From: Melampsora larici-populina 98AG31 | Taxonomy: Eukaryota; Basidiomycota; Pucciniomycetes; Pucciniales; Melampsoraceae | Length of the DNA: 64,000 nt | Assembly: GCF_000204055.1 (NCBI RefSeq) | Contig: NW_006768785.1 | Coordinates: 673,772 to 737,771 of the forward strand | Direction of reading: 5' to 3' | Shown here: positions 23,064 to 33,537 of the stretch, in pieces | Layout of the letters: each line of letters starts with the position of its first letter | How positions within the stretch are numbered: the stretch's first letter is position 1 | Position numbers and translations under genes: made by a program | The notes under the pieces: generated by a model | The model's input: only the letters and a program-made list of their open reading frames with translations | What the model was told of the DNA's origin: nothing | Databases searched by the model: none

Positions 23064-26000
23064 ATGGCTCATCTAACCCCCCTCAATTCTATTGAATCGA
23101 ATAAATCACCTACAAGTCCCTCTACTCACAATCTTCGTCGGCGTGATACTTTAGCTTTACCATCCCCTGGTTTTGTTTTCCAATCCAATGATTCACGTCG
23201 TGCTTTAGTCCGACCTTCCAACGGCTCCGAGTCTTACTCTGCTTCCAACTCAGAAAGATCATTGGTCTTGACGTCTGAAGAGTTGGTATCCAACCAATCT
23301 GATCAATCAAATGAATCCGGTGGCGAGTCCGACACCTCAAACCCTCGTCAGGTCCGATCAAGCAAGGCCTCTACTTCCAAGAAGCGTCTTGTTGTGAAGA
23401 AAGGTCAATCGAGCTCTGGAAAACGTGGGAACAAGAGAGGCAACATTCCAGCCATGTTCAAAGTCAAACCGAAGATCCGACCGGTTGTACCTGCTAAGAA
23501 GCGCAAGCGTCTTACTATTGAGGTAGGTCTTTATCTTGTACTTTTATCTGTTTCTTCCTTTCAATCTCTAAGTGATTCTTGTGATTATTCTTAGGATGTC
23601 GATGTGCCAGACTGCATTGACTTGGTCCAAAGCTCAGATGTTGAGATTGTTGAGACTGGAGCGCGCCGAGCACAATGTACTCGAGTTGGAAAACTTTTTG
23701 AGTTTTATCACCCGCCAGTTCGTGTAAAAAAAGAAGTAAGTCGTGTTTTCTTTATCTTTATCTAATTAGTTTTAATTTTTCTTCCACTTCAGAGTGGGCC
23801 GGACCCTCGAGGATTCAATGTGCAGGTGGTGCAACATCATCTTTGTACGAGGTAAGAACAGCAACTATAATCTTTACGGCCATCGTGATGGCGCAAAGGA
23901 TCGACCTGCTTGCCCCAAACGACACCTGGCTCTCGAGGCAGGGATGGTCTTGCCTCGTACCTGGAAGCAACAGCAAGCATCTCTAGCCCCTGTTGTAACG
24001 GGCCAACTAGGAACTCTGGACTCTTTCTTATCTCAGTCAACTTTCAGTCTCGATCTTCTTAACCATGTCATGGTCATATGGATACTGCGTTATGCTCTTG
24101 CATTTGCTCGATTCGAAGATCGAATACTTCGTGCCGCCTTCAAGCTTTCAAATCGACAGGCTTTATTGCGAACTCCGAAGTGGGCCGCCTCTATGTCTAA
24201 AGAACTATATGCTGGGCTTAGTTCTTCAGTCATCGATGAAATCAAGGTAGGTCTTTCTTCCATGTTTTAATCTTATATTTTTGGATATTGATTTATTCAT
24301 ATCCTTAATCTTTGATAATCAGGACAATGGTGCTCGATTTTGCTTACTCCACGATGTGTGGACCACGAAAGGCAGCAAGTATGGCTTTATTGGGGTCTCA
24401 GCTAATTATATCAATAAACAATGGACCTATTGAAACACTCATCTTACACTCAAACTGGTGACTTGGAACCATTATGGTGTCCTTCTTGCTCAGCCGGTTG
24501 CACACTTCCTTATCAAGCATGATCTTCATAAGAAGATAAGTTGTTTCTCTTTTATTTTCTTTTGGTTTTGTGTTATCAAAATATACTGACTTGACCTGGT
24601 GTCTACCTGGTATACTCTTACTTATTAGCTCAAACTACCGACTCGGGCTCCAACAACAACACGATGGCGTATGAACTTGAAGCTGTTTTAGCTAATGCAG
24701 AAGACCCAGTTGTGTGGGATTCCCATTTGAATCACGTACGTTGTTATGCTCACAAGCTAGGTCTTGTTGTGAAAGACGGACTCAAAACGCTTGGCATTAA
24801 GACTCCGAAATTCAAACCGTCAAACCCCAACAACTTGCCAATGCCAATTCCCATCATCCAAGTGGAAGGAGCTGAAGACCTTGATGATGATCATCAATCA
24901 AGTTCAGATGAAGATGACTACAATATTCCCCCTTATGAGCGCAAATGCTCCCCTGAAGATGATGACAATGTAGAATCAGATCACAATGTCGAAAATGTGA
25001 TAACGTGCCCCGTGATTCTCGGCTATCAGAAGGTATTTGTTTCCTTCTGAATCTATCTTTTCTTTCTTTCGGTTTTTCTCCCATCATTCGAGTTCCTAAC
25101 TGACAACGCATTGTATTTCATTTTAGGCTAAGAAGTTCAACAGTCTTTTATGTCGAAGTGGTGCACGTCGAGGGGAATTTAAGGGCAAGTCGTCCCAGCT
25201 TGGCTATCAGGGACCTCAGCCCATCCCGGGCTGGGGTTTGCGTTGGAACATCAACCTGGATGTGTCCATTCGGCTGTGCTTAGCCCGCGATGTGAGTATA
25301 TTCCCTTCATAATATACTTGTATTCCAAAACTAACACTGATTCCCTTTTCCAGGTTGCCAATGCCATTATGACCTCTGATCGTAAGACACGATACTATCA
25401 GGGCCTTTCGATTTCTCCTGAAGAATGGGATGCACTCGAGGTGTTAAATCAGGTTTTGGAGGTAAGACATCCCAATTTTAAAATCTCATTTTAATTTTTA
25501 ATCTGACATGTATTTTTGTAGATATTTCGTGTGTCAACCAAACGCATGGAAGGTGATTTTCCATCTGGTTGCATCTTACTCCCAGAGTACCATCGAATCA
25601 TCAGTGGACTTGAGGCGCTCAAGACCTCGACCGAATTCGACTCCATTTCCAACATGATCAATAGCATGCTACCCAAACTCCGTCAATACCAACAGGAGGC
25701 AACACAGTGCGAGACAATCTTGGTGGCCACCATCCTCAATCCTCAACTATGTCTCAAGATTTTTGAACTTCATTACCCTGACGATCTTGAGGAAGCTAGA
25801 TCCGCAGTCAAGAGACATTTTGAATCGGCTCTACTCCTCTGGCCATCAACCCCACCCTCTTCACCTTCTCCTAGTCCTTCTCAACCTACGGAGACACCTT
25901 CTTATGGGTACGACCTTTTTGTGGCTACTCAATCCTCTGCTGATGGTACCAAGGCACGCGAAGCTGAGTTACAAAGGTACTTGGATGGCCATGATGCAGT

Positions 26001-26388
26001 GGCATTGGGTCAAACTCCATTAAGTTGGTGGAAGGTAAAATTTTACTTCGTACTTTTCCCTGTGTCTCTTGTCTAGGGGATAATAATGACTAATGCATTT
26101 TTTTTTACTCAGGCCCATGCCTCTGAATACCCGGTACTTGCAAGCTTAGCTCAAGACTACCTTGCGATCTCTGCCACAACTTGTGCAGTGGAGAGAAAAT
26201 TCTCCTCTGCAGCTGACATAGCAACACCAACACGAGGAGCCTTATCACCCTCTTCGATCACCAGACTTGTGGGACTTCGTGAATGGTTGAAAGCTGGACG
26301 ATCAGACAACGGTAAATTCTCTGAAGCATTATCTTACGTTTACGCCTTTGGAAAGGAGTCGGTCAAGGGCAAGGCAAAGGCAATCTGA
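23064..26388 (+). pseudogene. hAT-1 transposase (BED finger, RNase-H, dimerisation domain)
   Basis: ATG 23064, nine exons: 23064-23522, 23595-23735, 23793-24246, 24323-24538, 24629-25032, 25127-25291, 25354-25461, 25522-26034, 26113-26388, nearly all with GT-AG introns. Exon 1 is Ser/Lys-rich. Exon 3 has a BED-type zinc finger (CRWC ... GHRDG ... KRH). Exon 4 has VWTTKG. Exon 5 has TTDSGSNN and an acidic stretch. Exon 9 holds the C-terminal hAT dimerisation region (YPVLASLAQDYLAISATTCAVER). Exon 4 contains an in-frame TGA at 24431-24433, and the phase at the exon 2/3 junction is off by one base, so the copy is probably dead. Transposase acts in the nucleus on the element's inverted ends. Confidence 0.88.
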
Positions 26389-26852
26389 TCCATCCTCCAA
26401 TTATACTCATTTTCTTTCATTACACTCATTTGTTTCAACTTTTTTCTTCGTTTTTTTACTTCTTTTTCTTTTCTTGTTCAAGATTGTATTCTTTCTTTAC
26501 ACTCGTTTTTTACCGGTTTGGATTGTTTTTAACTGGTTTTTTACAGTTGTCTTTTTTTATCTAATCTCTTTTTTTTCTATACACTCATTTGTTGTGCCGC
26601 TTTAATTAACAATATTAGATTATATTTCAAAAAAAACTTGCTGTGCCCCGTGTTGAGACCACTCTGACCACTGCTACAATACCAACTCTTGAGCGAGTGT
26701 TGCGTTGCGTTGTGGTATCCCGCAACGCAAGGAATTTACCATAGCGGTAAATTGTAGATTGCGTAGCGATTGTGATTAGGCCATTGCGGTCAATCACAAC
26801 GCTATGAAATTTAGTGGTTATATCGGTGCGTAGCGGAGCGGGTCAGGTGTTG
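26389..26852 (+). other. hAT-1 3' region with subterminal inverted words
   Basis: A T-rich stretch with poor complexity (26400-26600), then a GC-rich subterminal part from 26690 with paired words such as TTGCGTTGCG / CGCAACGCAA and TTTACC...GGTAAA. These are probably transposase-binding or hairpin sequences near the right end. Confidence 0.6.
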
Positions 26853-27224
26853 CCTCTACCTATTGCGGCACCTTACTTGTTACTCATACTGATACTAGCC
26901 TGAACGTTGCAGTTCTTTACTTCTCCAAATCAATAGAAATCTTTGGGGAAAAGGTGATTGAGTACTGAAGCAAACCAAAAGCTGTACATGTTCAACACCG
27001 TCTCCAAAATGATCAAGAGCTTTCAGGTTGACCAACCCAAAAATTAGTATGTAGAGCGTTAAGTGAATATTTAGCAGTGTCTATTGAAGATCCTAATGAA
27101 ACTAAGACAGATTGATTCAATTCAACTTTACTTTTAGAATTTACTGATAGTCTTGGAGAAAGTCCATATGCCAAAGTCAAGATTGATTGTGGGTTAGTGA
27201 CGACGGAACTAGGAATTAACCTAG
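26853..27224. other. Short spacer between hAT-1 and DIRS-1
   Basis: Begins with the right-hand copy of the hAT-1 target duplication and the AAAGCCTCT-type repeat context. Between about 27030 and 27224 the plus strand translates to a protein-like stretch (VCRALSEYLAVSIED...) broken by two TGA codons. The minus strand has an uninterrupted frame over the same span. I could not assign either to a family. Confidence 0.35.
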
Positions 27225-27250
27225 TCCATGTCACACCCTGGAAAGGCCCC

Positions 27251-27282
27251 CGCGTGACACTTAGAGTTCTTAGAGTCACGCG
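27251..27282 (+). other. Terminal hairpin of DIRS-1
   Basis: CGCGTGAC (27251-27258) and GTCACGCG (27275-27282) form a perfect 8-bp stem with a 16-base loop near the left end. DIRS-2 has a comparable hairpin near its own 5' end (48457-48502). Confidence 0.5.
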
Positions 27283-27511
27283 CTTGACCATTGAGGACTG
27301 ATGACATCAGCGAGATGACAAACCAGTCTTGCCCTGGATAGAGACGCCCTGACTCGAGAGAGACATCCCAGAGAGAAATTCTTCTAGCCAGAATTCTCTC
27401 TGATCTTCCTTTCTCCTCATCTCTCTATCCCCTTCTCGTCATCTCACTCCTCTCGTGTCCATCGTCTAGTGTGACCTTTCTGCGGGTAAGGACTCGACGT
27501 TTTCGAACATC

Positions 27512-29392
27512 ATGAGGTCGAGTAGAAGAAACAAGAATATGGCACCAGAATTCGAACCTGAACCTACTCCACCACCATCAGAAGAAGAGAGAAGTTTTGA
27601 GATTGAAACTGAAGAAGAAGAACGTATTAGAATAGATAGAGAAGACGCACTAGAAGAGATAAGAATTAATAGAGCAAATAAATCAGTCAACAAAGCTAAT
27701 AAATCGAAGAACAAGGAGACTACTCAAAATTCAATAAATGACATCATCATTAATGAAGATCAATTGAGAAACGATGAAGACAATGAAGAATTAGTGTTTA
27801 GTGATGAAAATGAGAGCGGTTCCAATTCATCTATCGAAGAAGTGAAAGATCAAAAGCAAAGTGAGTAGAGTTGAATCAAGTTTCCTTTCAATACCACAGC
27901 TCTCCTGTCAAGAGGATGCGAGCTATGTTTCTATTGCTCTTCTTAAATAAGAATTTGAGCTTATCTTTATCCACTGCTCTTCAAATAAGAATTTGAGCTG
28001 CTCTTTATCCACTGCTCTTCTACATAAAGAATGAGAGCTTTGTTCTAATGAGAACGGTTCATTGTCCTCTGCTCCTCCACACATGGAATGAGAGCTTTTA
28101 TTTGTTTCAAAAATGAATATATATATTTGTTCAAAAACGAATTACTTCTCACATCTGTGTAGAAAATCTATATCAATTGTTACGATTTTATCCTGATCCT
28201 TATCAAAGATTATGTTTCAGAACGTGACACTAATGAAATTCAAATTATAGGTATTTCAATTGAAATTGCGAAAATGGCTTTAGCAATGGGAAATACGAAA
28301 ATTGTGGAACAATTTTTAAAATCATTAGGAGACAATACGAACAAGAAGATACCTTCACCCAATAACGTAGATTCGGTATACAACAATAGTGGAAAAGTTT
28401 CTACATCAGGTTTAAGAGGTTTTAGCAGATATTGGAATGAACATTTAACTAAATTGGATTTGAACTTCAAACTCACTATGTTCAACAACCGTTGGATAGA
28501 ACTGGACCACATGGTTGAAGGTAGCAACACTTCGAAAAAGAAGGATAAGCCTACAGGATTGATACCGAAAAGTGAATGGTGGATGACGTATGCTGATTGG
28601 ACTAGAGCAAAGACGTTAATGCTAAAATATTTACGTCAAACTTACTTTCATGTGAAATTTGCAAATGAGTAAGTTGGTCATCCCATTTAGACTTTGATAT
28701 CAGAGAGATCTAATGAAACTCTCAAGTTTGGAAAAGCACTTTGATTACGTAGAAAGCTTGAGCTTAAGACACGGCTGGTTAACAGCCTTTCGATATGATA
28801 TCTCAGTTCGAACGGATGTAATGTGCAATAGAGTCGACGGAGCACCTGGAGATCCTAAGATTCCAAGAGAAATCTTTTTAGAAGAAGCAAGAGCACGTAC
28901 GGATTTGTTAAGAGACGGTAGAATAATCTTATTAGACAATCGTACATTAGTCTACTTTAATGTCTAATCGTGAACGGAAAATTGACACGAATTTTAACAG
29001 CTTATGCAAAGGGAAATGTTCAAGAGCGATTCAACCCCGTCACAGGTAGACAATACTCAGACGGTTTAAACCACGATTCAGTTGAAAGCGTGTTAGAAGA
29101 TAACAAAAACACAAGAAATAACAATGCCTTTAACCAAAACATCAACAGCAACAACTATTTAATGCCATTGCAAAGAAACGATCAATTTAGGAGAAATGAT
29201 GGGTTTCAAGTTAACAGAAGAAACAATAGGCGAAACATTAATAGAGAAAGATCTCCAACACCTTATCAAAGATTTGACAAACCTAAAGATAGATTTGTGC
29301 CTAATAATAATAAAGGTAAACAAGTAGATAGAACTCAGTTTTATAGAGATGAAGAACCAAGGCAATCTACTTCAAAAGAGAAACAAACATGA
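27512..29392 (+). CDS. DIRS-1 ORF1 (Gag-like)
   Basis: Four exons are proposed: 27512-27860, 28221-28668, 28706-28941 and 29001-29392. All phases close. Supporting this, the third junction yields NPYAKG, matching NPYAPG in the DIRS-2 ORF1. The N-terminus is acidic with charged repeats, the middle region (28221-28941) has a WWMTYADWTRAKTL segment, and the C-terminus is Asn/Arg-rich and basic, suiting nucleic-acid binding. No zinc knuckle seen. It precedes RT by about 170 bp. Its role as the particle protein is inferred from position. Confidence 0.7.
27890..28100 (+). repeat. Imperfect tandem repeats inside the ORF1 intron
   Basis: Four to five copies of a unit of about 45-55 bp with words GCTCTTC, AATAAGAAT, TTGAGCT and TTTATCCACT. 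They lie wholly within the first intron of DIRS-1 ORF1. Confidence 0.65.
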
Positions 29393-29558
29393 GCTATAAG
29401 TCAACTTGTGTCCCTGTTTATTACGTATGATTATTTGTATTGCGCTGTGTAACTCGAGATTTGTCTACTATATGTTATAGAATTAGTAAAGGAAACATTG
29501 TTGAAATGAATCATCCCACCTTTGTTGCAGTTCGATAGGGGATTTCACTTCGAAAACA

Positions 29559-31242
29559 ATGTTGAAAAAGATAGGGACTTCACCAAGACCCCTTTGGCCA
29601 GCTGCCGTGAAGTGTAACATGAATATTCCAATATGGAAAGACCAATTGATTAAGTATAACTTGATAGAAAAATTCGGTTACTTATTGGAAGGTTTTGAAA
29701 AAGGTTTCCATCAAGGGATTCCAACACATCGAATTAAAGACTGGGATTTTTATTGCCCTCCAAATCACAACTCAGCTGCAAATGCAAGGAAGAAAATAGA
29801 AGATAGTATAGAAAAAGAGGTCAAAGCAGGTGTATGGACCATATACAAAAGAAGAAGTTGTTGAAAATTTAGGTTTCTTTAGAACGAATCCCCTAGGAGC
29901 AGTAGAGAACGCAGATGGCACGTTTCAACCAATTCACGACATGTCTTATCCAAAGTTCAATCCAGAAATCCCGTCTGTCAATTCATTTGTAAATAAAGAA
30001 GATTTCGAAACTACGTGGAATGACTTCAAGTTGGTAGCTATGTTTATTAGAAATTTAAAAGTAGAAATTCAAATGGGTATCTTTGACTGGGAAGGCACAT
30101 ATAGGCAAATCCCTACTCACCCTTCCCAATGGCCATATTTGGCGATAATGGACTTTAACAATAGAATATTTATAGACGTGATGATAGCCTTTGGAGGCGT
30201 GGCTGGTTGTGGTTTGTTTGGAGGACCAGCCGATGGTTGGAAAGAGTTGATGAAAGCGGCTTTCAGGTTATTAGAGGTTTTCCGCTGGGTAGATGACAAC
30301 TTGATGATCAAGTTAAAGTCAGATACAACAACGATGGTTCAAATAGTACAGGCAAGCAAAGAACTTGGAGTAAAAACGAACGTCACAAAATACGCAGAGT
30401 TTGCTGATGAACAAAAGTTCATAGGGTGTATATGGAACTGTGTGTTGAAGACGGTGAGGTTAACGGACAAGAAATTATTGAAACAAAAATGTGATATCGA
30501 CCAGTTCCTCGTTAAGACGACCATCACCAAGAAAGAAATGCAGAAATTCAACGGAAAACTAAGCCATCTTACCTTAATCCTGCCTCAACTCAAATGTTAC
30601 CTAGTCGAGGGTTTCAGCTTTGTGGCATCTTGGAGATCGCCTGGGAGAAGAACTATCCCTGACTATGTAAGAGAAGACGTCCTCTTCTGGAAGTCCTATT
30701 TGGAAAACCTCAACCCAACCAAGCTAGTCCCAGATCACGTTATAAAAAATGTGGGCTGGGTCGGCGATGCGTCGACAGATTACGGTATAGGCATAATTAT
30801 CGGCAAGTCCTGGTCGCAATTCAAATGGTTGCCTGGATGGGATGAACCTGCCGGAAGACCTAGGCGGACTATTGCCTGGGCGGAAACAGTCGCCGTAAGA
30901 TTAGGTATTTTAATGCTGAGAGAGATGAACCTATCGACTGGCGTGGCAGGCTATCGTTTCTCCTGCCTGACCGACAACACAACAACGGAAGGCGCGGCGA
31001 GGAATAGGAAATCACGAGACTTCTGGGTGAACCAAGAATGGAGGATAGTTCAAGATTTGTTAATTGAATGTGATTGTGACATAAACCTAGTGAGAGTTAC
31101 TTCAGCGGATAACGAGGCGGACAAACTGTCCAGAGGTCTGAAACCTTCAAAAGGTCTACACAATCTCGTGGTAGTGCCCATCCCAACTGATCTCACACCA
31201 CTTTTATCACAGAACTTCACCTTTGAAAACATACCAAAATGA
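29559..31242 (+). pseudogene. DIRS-1 reverse transcriptase / RNase H
   Basis: Starts at ATG 29559. The N-terminal part aligns with DIRS-2 (PLWPAAVKCNMNIPIW). RT motifs follow: FFRTNPLGAVE, INDLS-like MSYPKFN, FDWEGTYRQIP with the motif A Asp, GVAGCGLFGGP, and RWVDDNLM with the catalytic Asp pair. An RNase H region with GDASTDYGIGI and AWAETVAVRLG ends at 31242. Near 29830 the frame moves by one base (frame from 29559 stops at 29862; the following frame is open from 29830), consistent with one extra base in AAAGCAGGTG. No other break is seen. The recombinase ORF starts just after the stop. Confidence 0.88.
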
Positions 31243-31257
31243 CAACGTCTACTAACG

Positions 31258-32256
31258 ATGACTTCAGCCAAATCAACGCTTCGGAAGACTGGCCCCTTAA
31301 CTTCTCGCCCTCTAGACACAGCGAGCGAGGTAATGCTAAAACACGGCTGGGCCGGTTCAACTATCCGTCAATACGCGGCGGCAGTAAACAAACTCTTCTC
31401 CTTCATGGGAGAATCTCCATTTGCCTTCCCAATCACATCCGACGATGTATACGGTTTTGTCGTATGGTGTAATGATCAACAATCCAAAAATCCGGTACTA
31501 AGCGACACTACTAGGAGGTACCTCACAGGTCTACGTATGTGGCATTGCCTCCACAACGTACAGTTCCCTAAAATTGATCCAGACAGACTTTGGATTATAC
31601 TCAAGGCCTCGAAGAAATGCCAAATAAACATCACGCGGAGTCATCGATCCGGCCTCACTCTAGCAGACCTCGATTACCTCATCAGGTGTTTACCCGGCCG
31701 CACGCTACCAAACATCACACTCAGAGCACTGATCCTAGTGGGCTTTTGGGGGTTAGCCCGGCTGGGTGAACTCACCAGGCACGACGACCACCCTGAGGTT
31801 TTCATTCAAAGGAAAGATGTCAAAATTTCAGCCGACAATTCAAGCGCTATCATTAGGTTGCGACTAGCAAAGACAGCTGCACCTGGCGAATTGCAGCTCC
31901 TGCGTCTCACACGGCAACCAAATCGACTTGACCCAATAGCTTCCTTGCAAGACCTGTTACGAAGTTCGGACGGTTCACCTCACGATCCGCTATTTCGCGG
32001 GACTCTGGCGAGTCAACCTATGAGAAGGAATACGGTCCTTGCTGTTTTAAAATTCCATCAGCCGGTAGGCTGCCATTGGTCGGGTCATAGTTTGCGGATT
32101 GGAGGCGCGTCATTAAGAGCTAATTTGGGTTGTTCTCTGTCATCCTTGAGACAGGTGGGGAGATGGAAATCATTGTCCTACAAGAGATACGTTAAAAAGT
32201 ACTCCAAGACCTTGTTGCACGAAACAAAAATGTTGGCTAATGATTTACGCCTGTAA
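31258..32256 (+). CDS. DIRS-1 tyrosine recombinase
   Basis: 332 codons from ATG 31258. The fold and catalytic residues of the phage-integrase family are visible: an N-terminal SAM-like DNA-binding part (STIRQYAAAVNKLFSF), then Arg in FWGLARLGELTR, the box II HSLRIGGAS with His and Arg, and the nucleophile Tyr in SYKRYVKKYS. DIRS elements use this enzyme in place of a DDE integrase to insert a circular cDNA. The frame is intact. The start sits 16 bp after the RT stop. Confidence 0.9.
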   Translation: MTSAKSTLRKTGPLTSRPLDTASEVMLKHGWAGSTIRQYAAAVNKLFSFMGESPFAFPITSDDVYGFVVWCNDQQSKNPVLSDTTRRYLTGLRMWHCLHNVQFPKIDPDRLWIILKASKKCQINITRSHRSGLTLADLDYLIRCLPGRTLPNITLRALILVGFWGLARLGELTRHDDHPEVFIQRKDVKISADNSSAIIRLRLAKTAAPGELQLLRLTRQPNRLDPIASLQDLLRSSDGSPHDPLFRGTLASQPMRRNTVLAVLKFHQPVGCHWSGHSLRIGGASLRANLGCSLSSLRQVGRWKSLSYKRYVKKYSKTLLHETKMLANDLRL

Positions 32257-32546
32257 TTATTGTTATACTGCCTGGAAAATCTAGTGTACCGCTACTCTTG
32301 CTCCCTTGTATGATTTGACAACGCACATTGCCTGCGTATTTTCGTCTCCTTAAGTACGGTCATAAGTCGCGTGTGGGAGTGTTCTCCATGGTGCTCGTCT
32401 CTACGAGGACGGGTTTCGAGTCCCTTCGCAGGGACTTGGCTCTCCGAGCCTTTGCTCCCTGTGAGCGGGTTCGAAAGGACCCTTACCCGTCCCGTAGTGA
32501 CTGTTCTCAACAGAGATCATGACAGACGTCCGTTCATGACTAAGTT
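32257..32546 (+). other. DIRS-1 3' region up to the hAT-2 insertion
   Basis: Non-coding. Contains many short inverted words (for example TCCCTTCGCAGGGA, GGACGGG ... CCCGTCC), as in the complementary regions of DIRS elements. Ends with CTAAGTT, the left copy of the hAT-2 target duplication. Confidence 0.55.
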
Positions 32547-32559
32547 CAAGGCTGCCACA

Positions 32560-32825
32560 GATACGGTACTGGTATCATACCGGCGATACTAGTACCGTAT
32601 CTGTGATCAGGATACCTATAAACTCAGTATCCGATATCGTACCTGGCCCACAGTACGGTACTAAGTACCGTACCGTAGGTCACGATACTGTTTTCACCCA
32701 GAGTGGATGCCGTATCTTCCCAAGCAGAGAAGATACGGTACTATACCGTATTGTGAGACACCAGAACGGTACGGTACGATAACGTATCTTGCACCGACGT
32801 TACTGTACCGTACCGTGCTTTGGCA
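32560..32825. repeat. hAT-2 left subterminal CGGTAC-rich repeats
   Basis: Dense array of ACGGTAC / GTACCGT words in both orientations. A matching array lies at 41465-41600 and, beyond DIRS-2, at 48570-48640, so the right array was split by the DIRS-2 insertion. Such subterminal repeats bind hAT transposases. Confidence 0.75.
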
Positions 32826-32981
32826 GAAATTCCGTCTTTTTTTGTTTTTTTGCAACCATATGACATGTATTTCAAGAAAATAAAGAGAAACAAATGAAAA
32901 AAGAAAAAAGAAAGCCACTATAACGCTTCATTTCCTCCTCTCTCGCGCAGCCTGGTCTTTTGCAATACAATCCACCATCAT

Positions 32982-33036
32982 AGGACCCCGGTATGCCCCT
33001 GTGAAGGGTAGTCACACAGAAAAGTTCATTTTGAGC
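32982..33036. repeat. P-like element left terminal inverted repeat
   Basis: 55 bp, inverse of 37663-37717 with one mismatch (CACACAGAAAAG versus CACACATAAAAG). Confidence 0.92.
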
Positions 33037-33537
33037 GCTCGCGTGGCCCCGTCTCTGCAAAATTCTTAAGTCAAATTCCTATTGTAACCCATAGCTTAAG
33101 GGTCCTCCCTCGGAAAGATTTTAAAGTACTTTTGTACAATCACTCCAAAGGATTTCTCGACTCTCAACAAACAAAGTGATCACCTTGTGCGTATAGCTCT
33201 GGACTCCGATTCATCCGATCTCGTTCGCATGAAAATCAAATCGGAATGAAGACTTCAACAGTGTCTCTTTGACCAGTTTATGCTTTGTGTATCTTGCGGT
33301 TCTTTTCTTCTCTTGGTTTGTTCGTTTTGTCGATTGTTTTCTTACTGAATTTGTAGGACTTTTTGGAAGTCATATCTTTCCTGTTCTTTGTTCAAATGTA
33401 ATCACAATTCAAGTCGATAATGAAATCATAAGAGTAATCAAAAAGTGTCGTAAGAGTGATTGTTTTCTTAACCGAAATACATGCTTTTAAGGTAGGAAGC
33501 ATATAAAAATGTAACATATTGTTATCTAATGTACAGA

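Larger units (their letters stand above)
22120..26852 (+). mobile_element. hAT-1 DNA transposon, complete
   Basis: Inverted ends ACCTGACCCGCTCCGCT (left near 22123; right complement ending near 26848) and a flanking 8-bp repeat CCTCTACC (22112-22119 and 26853-26860). Allowing one base of ambiguity at the left border, this is the hAT 8-bp duplication. Subterminal regions are GC-rich with short inverted words (GCGTTGCG/CGCAACGC). It encodes one multi-exon hAT transposase with an in-frame TGA. Confidence 0.88.

Noticed and set aside
27013..27291. 92-codon minus-strand frame next to DIRS-1
   Set aside because: Crosses the proposed DIRS-1 border and has no domain; the opposite strand is at least as protein-like.
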